A stretch of 64,000 bases of DNA from Blasia pusilla (lineage: Eukaryota; Marchantiophyta; Marchantiopsida; Blasiales). The stretch spans positions 26,040,001-26,104,000 of the forward strand of contig CM114271.1 in the NCBI GenBank assembly GCA_050084515.1. Reading direction: 5' to 3'. The translations under genes were made by a program, and so were the position numbers. Below are positions 57,346 through 64,000 of this stretch, piece after piece; within the stretch, counting starts at the first letter, position 1; each line of letters begins with the position of its first letter. Below the pieces are notes generated by a model. The model searched no databases, was not told the DNA's origin, and saw only the letters and a program-made list of their open reading frames with translations.

Positions 57346-58517
57346 AGTCCGTCTCCCATCCTCTTGGGGACAAAACCTCCTAACATGATCACCTCCACAT
57401 GTCCAAGATGACTGTCCTTGCTATGGGGCAGCAAATGAAGGCAATGGTCTCTACGCAAGTGTCCCTCTAGGACCTGACTGAGGTCGTGTGTACCCCCACG
57501 ACTCCCACTACTACTACCACCACCACTACTATGAGACTGTGAGGTGGACTGCTGAACACGAGAAGTAGTAGTTGTATCCCTACTGAATGCGGATGTCAAC
57601 ACTCTCTCCTCCACCATGTTAAGCTCAATCTTCTCAAATAGAGCAAACACATGGGTCAATGTGGGTGAATCATCATTCATATGAGTAGCATCACGTACCC
57701 TACGGTGCAACTCTCTGTCCAAGATCCCATACCAAAACTGGACTGCCTGAGCCTCAGTCACACCCTGGGTAACTAAAATCAAGCGTTGCATACGAGTGTA
57801 TGCCTCACGAAGACTCTCACTAGTCTTTCGCTCAAATTCCTGAAGACTCCTCAACTTCTCTATCTTCACTCCCTGATAGTTCTTCTTCAACCTCTTGAAG
57901 AATTCTGCAACCGGGCTGAATGATGGTGAGGCACTAGTACCTCCATGGGTACCTCCACTGGTACCCCCACTCCGGCTCGTACTCGTACCACTCAACGTCG
58001 GGCTGGCTAGCATAGTAGGAGCACTACTACCAATACCACCATGGGTCATAGACACATAGCCTGGAGACCAATATTGTCTCCACGCCTCAATCTCAGCAAA
58101 TGCAACATGGTCCTTCCTAAACTCATGGTAATCATCCATGGGTGGTCCCTCCAAGTGCTGAAACAACCCCTTCCAAACCAAGAAGGGTGTAAACAACGTG
58201 GCGTTCCACAACATCTGCATATCACACCACGTATCAAACTCCCGAATGAAGTCCTCCAACTCAATGGTGCCCACTGCACCCAAGTATCGTTTTGGGCCCT
58301 TCATGGCCCCATATATCCCGTCCATGTCCCAAATCAATGGAGCTGCAACACTTGATAACAACGTAGAAGACTCGGTGTTTGGAACACCCTCGTCCTCCTC
58401 TTCATCAACCGTTGGAAGTGGAAAAGGTAGCCGATATCTCAATCCACTCTGTGTAAAACCACCATTGTCCGCACCACGGTCGCCAACCATACCAACAGAC
58501 ACCTCCGTGATGACCAA
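57249..58517 (-). CDS. gypsy B gag
   Basis: The longest open frame of the family, 422 codons. Residues about 75-110 hold RYLGAVGTIELEDFIREF, shared with copy A. Residues 115-145 (LFTPFLVWKGLFQHLEGPPM) and 205-285 resemble the retrotransposon gag core, with ESLREAYTRMQRLILV, AVQFWYGILDRELHRRV and LFEKIELNMVEE. A Gly/Ser-rich stretch follows near residues 340-360. The last 60 codons are out of frame with the knuckle. The start MVITEVSVGM is the first Met. Gag assembles the particle and binds RNA. Whether this copy is expressed is unknown. Confidence 0.8.
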   Translation of the reverse strand: MVITEVSVGMVGDRGADNGGFTQSGLRYRLPFPLPTVDEEEDEGVPNTESSTLLSSVAAPLIWDMDGIYGAMKGPKRYLGAVGTIELEDFIREFDTWCDMQMLWNATLFTPFLVWKGLFQHLEGPPMDDYHEFRKDHVAFAEIEAWRQYWSPGYVSMTHGGIGSSAPTMLASPTLSGTSTSRSGGTSGGTHGGTSASPSFSPVAEFFKRLKKNYQGVKIEKLRSLQEFERKTSESLREAYTRMQRLILVTQGVTEAQAVQFWYGILDRELHRRVRDATHMNDDSPTLTHVFALFEKIELNMVEERVLTSAFSRDTTTTSRVQQSTSQSHSSGGGSSSGSRGGTHDLSQVLEGHLRRDHCLHLLPHSKDSHLGHVEVIMLGGFVPKRMGDGLWRMSLSRPQLTVIIAGDQVILESVALIFIQS

Positions 58518-60052
58518 CGTCGATGCCGCACCACCACCAAATCACCACCACTAAGTAACCAAGTGACATCGATGTCGCTGTACTATTCTAGCTCTACTAG
58601 CTATGGGTGTAGGCAACCTAACCTATCATCACCACAAGAAGCCTCCCACGGTCTACTGGTCATCACTCTAGCCTCACTACCGGTAGGTAGCACACAGGAG
58701 TAAAACTACTCTAAAATCAACGTCAATCCTAACAATGGGCGCGCAAGCAAGAAGCAACGATGGAGGGGATCCAAACACATGAAGTCCAACGACAACCCTC
58801 CAATGGCAAATGGAAATCAAGGTCACACAATCCACCAAACATGGCGCCCCCTGAATCCACAGAACCCACCACACAATTCTAACGCAATAGCTACTCCGCC
58901 GTTGGTCGATGACGTGCTAGTCGCACTCGTAGCCCCTGAAAATATCACCTGCATGGAGAGGCTACACCATACTATGCGCTAGAGGTCCATCAACCAAAAA
59001 CCCGAGATGCATAAAGCACCTAACACATCTCCGAACAACACCAAATGAGCTACATTAGTGTGTACAATGACATAGTTAAGAACTCAGCAGTTAAGCGTCT
59101 TCCAGGCAGAATAACCCAAAGATGGGTGACCAGTTATGCAACACTCAACTCACAAATCCTGCAAAAATTGCCTCACGCCCAAGCAAACAAGATTTCTTGC
59201 TTGCTCCTTGCTCCTTACTCCGCTTCTCACGCCCACTCACCCCAAGCTACCATGAGTTGCCTCAAAGCCTCAAAACGCCGAGAGATGCTCGAGACATGCC
59301 CCTATCGCCCCGTTCACCACGCTCCGCCATGCTTTGCTATGGAGAGAGGCCCAATCAAGACGCCCCCAACTGGATAGGCGTCTCTAATAATGGACGAATC
59401 ACCAACCAACCAGCCCCTCCGATCTGTTGTCCACCATAGCCAGACCTTGAGCTAGTCCATGAAATTTCGATCAAAAATTACTCCACAAATCCTCAACCAA
59501 AATTGAATCTCTTTCAACCAGAATTCAATTGGCCACAATAACTATCTCTCCACAAAAAATCAGCTACAATCAAGCTCTGTACTCCGAGCTAAAAATCAGA
59601 CAAACTTGCTGTCCGTACACCTCCAGAATTGCAAATCCAACAACGCTTCCGTCCACATTCATGCACACAGAAATCCGCAATGCTCCACACACTCAAGCAG
59701 ATAGCTTCACATGAGAGCACAATACAAGTAGTCATAGGAACCTCTCACCCAATCTGGATGAACTTCAACAGAGCTTCCACACTCCAAGCTCTCCACATAA
59801 GAAAACCGTCAAACACGAACCAGAATCTTCAATCCTTGATAACTTCCAACTCCCTTAACAAAATCCGGCGATCTAAAGAGCGTTGGAAATCTCTCAGCAA
59901 GACGCTTCTTTCCCAACCAAACACGCACTAGATTCACACCTCCAACATAGGCCACAATCCATGAACATCCACGGCTGAGTACATAATCAGCCCTAACAAG
60001 TTCCTACTGATCCATGATCAAAGCAACCATGGATCTACTCTAGTTCTTTGAG
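58518..60052 (-). other. gypsy B leader
   Basis: About 1.5 kb between the shared LTR and gag. No coding sequence recognised. On the minus strand the LTR is followed by CTCAAAGAACTAGAG, which is not a standard TGG-type primer-binding site; TGGTTGCTTTGATC occurs about 25 bases further in. The sequence does not align with the copy A leader beyond short words and lacks its CpG-rich block. Confidence 0.55.
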
Positions 60053-60631
60053 TGAAATCCGTGAAAAAAATACTGTCATAAAACACGTATAGAATCACAT
60101 ACAATCGAGCCAAACCCACTCCATGATGGGAGAATCCAGGTCTAAGCTTGCGGGAACCACCATAGCCAAGAGCTCTACTAACTACCAAGGCTAACTCCGA
60201 ACGCAACAGGCTCAACTCAAAGAACTAACTATTCTTTGAGTGCACTCCACACTTTATCCTCCAACCTAAGAGCGGGCCCTACTAGAAAAGTCATCCTCAA
60301 GTGAGTAACCCTCAAGTGAGTAACCCCCAACCCTATGTATGAAATCGCATCTCTACCTAGACACTACGACCCTACATAAGGTATGGCCTCTACTAGCACA
60401 CTATACTCTACGACATAATCCGTATGGTCATGACACCCTGCTATTGTGAGCCCCATAGACCTACCTATTCGCGACTTCTCCAAGAATATCTATGGATGCC
60501 CTTGGTGATTTTGTCATGCGCATACCCATCATTACACAACATACATCGTTGTCATCAAACACACACACAAACACACACGATCCCATGCTAACTCATGGCA
60601 TCCATACACAAGAAGTACCAAAATATCTCCA
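60053..60631 (-). repeat. LTR shared by gypsy C (3' LTR) and gypsy B (5' LTR)
   Basis: 579 bp on the minus strand, from TGGAGATATTTTGGTAC (after the purine tract of copy C) to GGATTTCA. Copy C coding sequence ends 0.2 kb before it, and the copy B leader follows it, all in the same orientation. Matches 50694-51179 best in the last 400 bases. Confidence 0.82.
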
Positions 60632-60839
60632 ATCGCCCCGGTAGCTGGTGGTTAGGTCCCTCTAACTCCATATAGCCATCTATCCCTACCTACCACGACA
60701 TACATCTCTAGGACACTAAGAGCAGAAAGGTCGGGTGCTCATGTGGCCCCATCGTTAGTCGCCTTCCTATCATCCATGTCACAGAAAAAGTCGGAATCAA
60801 AATCTACCTAGTATCTCCTCTATGTACATCTGGGACACA

Positions 60840-61491
60840 TCCATCATCCCCGAGGAACCCTAGTGAGAGGTGGGATCAAGCATGCCATATGCCAACCTCT
60901 CGAACATCCATCACAGACTAGCATCGTGGCCGCACCACGGGCAGAACCACACAACATACAATGCAAGCCTGAAGGAACTACTGCTAAGCTCGGATCTACT
61001 GTACCATCAATGTTAGAAAGGTGACATGGCGCACAATTACGCACATGGTCCTTCCATACCATACCATCGCGTTCCTCCAACAAGAGAACACCGGATGGCA
61101 AAACGTCTCGCACTCTCAGGATAGTGCGCCTTGCAGTCACATCCAACATCGTCAGTGCCATCTGTTGCAAGTAGACATAATCTCCTTGATGAAACCTCCG
61201 GATAGGTGGTCGATAACCACCATCCCGAATAGTCGCATACCTCAACGTATCTCGATGATGCGCAATCGCCAAGTTCTCGAACGCCATGGGCATCACTCTC
61301 CGAAACAACTCACCCCTATGAGAACATGCTCGCATCCATACATCTGGGTCATCAAGGTCCAGCACCTCACCAGCATCTCGACGAATGGCCTCAGGTAAAT
61401 CTGGCTCTTGGCCATAAAGTAGCAAGTACGGTGAAAAAGACGCTAAGGATGCATGCCTGCTGAATCTGTATCCCATCGCCAACCATGGCAA
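60840..61491 (-). pseudogene. gypsy C post-integrase region with PHD finger
   Basis: 215 open codons: RFSRHASLASFSPYLLLYGQ, FRRVMPMAFENLAIAHHRDT, FHQGDYVYLQQM, EERDGMVWKDHVRNCAPCHL, then the finger LHCMLCGS..., LVCDGCSRGWHMACL and IPPLTRVPRG. The next codon is TGA where copy A has CGA (Arg) and copy B also has Arg; beyond it WMCPRCT continues in frame. All eight zinc ligands are present when the sequence after the stop is included, making this the best preserved PHD finger of the three. Confidence 0.9.
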
Positions 61492-62360
61492 GTGGAGGTC
61501 TCAATCTGCTAGGTGACCTCTATACAAGCCATACTTGCATAAACCCCTCTTCACTTTCTGCACAACTCTCTCCTCTAATCCATCCTCCTCAGGATGATCT
61601 CGCAAAGTCGTGCGGTGGTGGATCAGCGCTTGATCATACAAGGCCTGGAACTCACCGCAAAACTAGGTACCCTGGTCTGTGAACACCTCAGCCGGTGCAC
61701 CATAATGACTCAACACTCTGTCAAGGAAGGCATAAGCTACTCCCTCACTCGCTTTGTCAGGCAATGCAACCAACTCGATCCACTTCGAGAATTGCTCACA
61801 CTTCTCGAAGTAAACGACTCTGATGCTCTGTCAAAGGCAAAGGTTCTGCAAAATCCCAACTCCATCTATACCCTAAGCCCATGATCGATAATGGATGCAA
61901 TTGAGGAGTCGGAGCATTGAACGATGCTTGGACCCAATCACACACCATGCACATGGCAACAAACTGCTGAACGTCAGTCTGCATGCCTCGCCACCAATAC
62001 TGAATCTGGAGCAAGTTGTACGTCCGCTTCACCCCAAAGTGACCCAACTCCTCCTAGGCATGTTGCACTAGTTGTGCTCTCTGCAAAGGATGCGGCATTA
62101 CGCGTACTCTGCCATCCTCCCAAACCCTCAAAACATGTGTCCCCTCCCAACGGAACTGTCTGGCCCGCTGTAGGATCCGATCCCGCACTCTAGCACTCAC
62201 GGTGCTCGCAACGTTGCTAGTACGAAGGTACTCCGAGACTACTCCATCATCATGAATATCTCGGCCACTTGTCATCTCCTCACTTGCCTCGGGATCCAAG
62301 GACTCTCCACTAGACCTCGCCATCAAAGTCTCCACACTCTGGCTCTCCATAGCCAACATG
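61492..62360 (-). pseudogene. gypsy C integrase
   Basis: The linker at 62359-62054 (EYLRTSNVASTVSARVRDRIL, VLRVWEDGRVRVMPHPLQRA) leads to a stop. It is followed by MGHFGVKRTYNLLQIQYWW and CMVCDWVQASFN of the zinc domain, YRWSWDFAEPLPL with the first Asp, EVFTDQGT with the second, and DGLEERVVQKVKRGL with the Glu. Stops interrupt it at about 62055, 61663 and 61498, and a small rearrangement lies near 61795-61810. Confidence 0.85.
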
Positions 62361-62529
62361 CCTAAATAGGCTGATGCGTGCCATCATGACACTAACTCCT
62401 CATCACTCTCTCCATGCCATCGAGCTCTAGTTGCATCTCGCTGACTCGGGCATAGGTTAAGACTCAACCCATCTGCATCCTGGTTGAGCGTCCCAGGTCT
62501 ATGTACCACGTGAAAATCATACTCCTGCA

Positions 62530-62800
62530 ATAACAGAGCCTATCTCGCAAGCTTCCTTGTAAGCTTTTCGGACTCCATCAACCACTTCAATGGTTGATGA
62601 TAAGTGATGATGATAAACGGGTTGCCGAATAAGTAACACCTGAAATGCGCGATAGCCCACACTGCAGCCAAGCACTCACCCTCATACGAATTGTACTTCA
62701 CCTCTGTAGCGTTGTTGGAGCGGCTAGCGTAAGCCACCATGAACTCTCTACCCTCATCATCATGCTAGATGAGCATCGCTCCAAGCCCCAACATGCTCCA
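62530..62800 (-). pseudogene. gypsy C RNase H, second (duplicate) copy
   Basis: Repeats the RNase H segment of 62857-63195: SMLGLGAMLI, then a stop, then MVAYASRSNNATEVKYNSYE, CLAAVWAIAHFRCYLF and PLKWLMESEKLTRKLAR. It joins upstream at about 62800 to the VHRPG segment that should follow RNase H, so the duplication is in tandem. Confidence 0.85.
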
Positions 62801-62856
62801 ATATGTTTCCCAGGTCTATGCACCACATGGAAATCAAACTCCTTCAACAACAGAGC

Positions 62857-63195
62857 TCACCTCGCAAGCTTCCATATAAGCTTGTCGGACTCCATCAACC
62901 ACTTAAGTGGCTCATGATCAGAAATAATGGTAAAGGGGTTGCCAAATAAACAACATCTGAAATACGCGATAGCCCACAATGCAGCCAAGCACTCATCCTC
63001 ATACGAGTTATACTTTGCCTCTGCAGCGTTGTTTGAGCGACTAGCGTAAGCCACTACAAACTCTCTACCCTCATCGTCATGCTGGGTGAGCATGGCTCCA
63101 AGCCCCAACATGCTCCAATCTATATGCAATTGGAAAGGATGACCCTTGATCGGTCTGCTCAATATGGGCGCGAACGTCAATCTATCCTTCAGCAA
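62857..63195 (-). pseudogene. gypsy C RNase H, first copy
   Basis: 112 open codons: LKDRLTFAPILSRPIKG, LHIDWSMLGLGAMLTQ, YNSYEDECLAALWAIAYF, ISDHEPLKWLMESDKL. It keeps the Asp, Glu and Asp positions expected of Ty3/gypsy RNase H. It is preceded at 63285-63195 by a second copy of the RT-RNase H linker. Confidence 0.88.
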
Positions 63196-63284
63196 GTGAA
63201 ATGCTCTCTCCTACTCATCCCCCAATGCCACTCCTGATCTACCTTGGTCAGCAAGGTTAGCGGCTTTGCAATCAAACTAAAATG

Positions 63285-63446
63285 ATCGGTCATCCACGAC
63301 AATGGTAAACCGTGTGGGCCAGCCTAGGATGGCACTACCCACATTTGTGAGTTTTCCCTCATCACATGCCTACAGGGAAGGTGGTCCCGGGCTTGTATGG
63401 GATTCTCATGAGCGACAGTTGGTGGAGCCTAACGCTGATGAGAAAG
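63285..63446 (+). pseudogene. inverted DNA methyltransferase fragment inside gypsy C
   Basis: The plus strand reads MVNRVGQPRMALPTFVSF, FPSSHAYREGGPGLVWDSHE and RQLVEPNADE. This corresponds to VNRVGQPRIALPKFVSF and RQLVEPNADERERAMGF of the copy B domain between motifs VIII and IX. It lies opposite to the element around it and replaces nothing: the RT-RNase H linker is present on both sides of it. Confidence 0.88.
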
Positions 63447-64000
63447 GACGCCCCCTAATCGGCCTCCTCAAGATGGGCGCGGACGTCAACCTGTCCTTGA
63501 GCAACTGAAATGCTTTCTCTTGCTCATCCCCCCAATGCCACTCGTGATCCACCTTGGTAAGCAAGGTTAGCGGCTTCGCAATCAAATTGAATCCCTTGAT
63601 GTACCGCCGATAGAAGTTCGCCAATCCCATGAATGCCCGAACACGACTCACATCTGTAGGGCGTGGAATGCGTGAGATAGCCTCTACCTTGGTCTGCTAA
63701 ACACCAAGGCCCCTTGGGTATATCGTATGACCCAAGTACTCAATCTGGTCATAGAAGAACTTGCACTTGCCTGGATGTAGCTTCAGCCCATGTAATTGCA
63801 ATCGTTGAAACACCTCCTCTAGATGTCGCTCATGCTCCTCAATCGTGGCGCTAAAGACTACAATGTCATCAATATAATACCTAGCAAAATCCCGACCAGC
63901 CAAGATCCTATCCATGACCCTCTGAAACTCAGCCGGGGCGTTCTTTAATCCAAATGGTAAGAACGACCACTTGGACAAACTCCCCGCATAACCTTCTACT
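63406..64000 (-). pseudogene. gypsy C reverse transcriptase, C-terminal part
   Basis: From the window edge: SKWSFLPFGLKNAPAEFQR (motif B), MDRILAGRDFARYYIDDIVV with an intact YIDD box near 63860-63900, GLKLHPGKCKFF and YLGHTIYPRGLGV. After a stop near 63697 comes the thumb and linker RVRAFMGLANFYRRYIKGF (63651 downwards), ending at the inverted fragment near 63446. Of the three copies only this one keeps the full YIDD sequence. Confidence 0.92.

Larger units (their letters stand above)
50694..60631 (-). mobile_element. Ty3/gypsy copy B with DNA methyltransferase and PHD domains
   Basis: Minus-strand element of about 9.9 kb with LTRs at 60053-60631 and 50694-51179. Order on its own strand: leader, gag, CCHC knuckle, RGG box, protease, methyltransferase, RT, RNase H, integrase, PHD finger. 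It is the best preserved of the three copies: gag is open for 422 codons and most domains lie in long frames separated by few frameshifts. Its 5' LTR is also the 3' LTR of copy C, giving an LTR-C-LTR-B-LTR tandem array. Confidence 0.9.
60632..64000 (-). mobile_element. Ty3/gypsy copy C, 3' part, rearranged, truncated by the window edge
   Basis: Contains, on the minus strand, RT (63978 downwards), RNase H twice, integrase and the PHD finger. Gag, protease and the methyltransferase proper would lie right of 64000. Between 63285 and 63446 a piece of methyltransferase sequence sits in the opposite orientation. Stops are scattered through integrase and the linkers. Confidence 0.88.

Noticed and set aside
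1-64000. CRISPR arrays, rRNA, tRNA genes and bacterial operons
   Set aside because: No regularly spaced direct repeats with unique spacers, no tRNA cloverleaf or rRNA-like conserved blocks were recognised. Introns and plant retroelements show this is eukaryotic nuclear DNA.

Overview
The window is nuclear DNA of a land plant, probably not a flowering plant, although nothing in the sequence fixes the clade. The evidence is three intron-containing host genes of plant type, Ty1/copia and Ty3/gypsy elements of plant type, and a non-LTR reverse transcriptase relic. Most of the 64 kb is transposable-element sequence in several states of decay. I saw no rRNA, tRNA, CRISPR array or bacterial-style operon.

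Layout. 1-2115: 5' part of a copia element on the minus strand, running off the left edge. 3351-3547: MITE-like element. 4758-9583 (+): seven-exon chloride-channel gene of the plant CLC-e/CLC-f type with two C-terminal CBS domains. 12779-13520: LTR relic and degenerate tandem repeats. 15450-16750 (-): two-exon dienelactone-hydrolase-like alpha/beta hydrolase. 17440-19440: AT-rich cluster of degenerate repeats. 19570-26120: a dispersed repeat (called R1 here) split by a copia element with both LTRs (20050-25311, +). 27074-37425 (+): Ty3/gypsy copy A. 39650-42000 (+): decayed non-LTR reverse transcriptase. 42318-42485 (+): fragment related to the hydrolase gene. 42908-48354 (+): ten-exon GPI8/PIG-K gene, catalytic subunit of GPI transamidase, with an antisense R1 copy and a 610-bp insertion in intron 6. 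50584-60631 (-): Ty3/gypsy copy B. 60053-64000 (-): Ty3/gypsy copy C, which shares an LTR with B and runs off the right edge.

Main discovery. The gypsy family (A, B, C) has extra domains. Between protease and reverse transcriptase lies a C5-cytosine DNA methyltransferase domain with motifs I, II, IV (GWPCQG), VI (ENVP), VIII (SRAHRPRLWW), IX and X in the unpermuted order, closest by eye to DNMT3. After the integrase the polyprotein ends in a canonical C4HC3 PHD finger, where many plant gypsy elements carry a chromodomain. The order is therefore gag (CCHC plus RGG box) - protease - DNA methyltransferase - RT - RNase H - integrase - PHD. All three copies have stops and frameshifts, but the arrangement recurs, so it belonged to the ancestral element and is not an assembly accident. 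DNMT capture by retrotransposons has, as I recall, been reported in dinoflagellates and a charophyte alga. The combination with a terminal PHD reader is not known to me.

The three host genes look like ordinary housekeeping genes (organelle/endomembrane anion transport, a secreted or lumenal hydrolase, ER GPI anchoring) and do not form a pathway. Splice sites were assigned by eye from reading frame, GT/AG signals and remembered family alignments.
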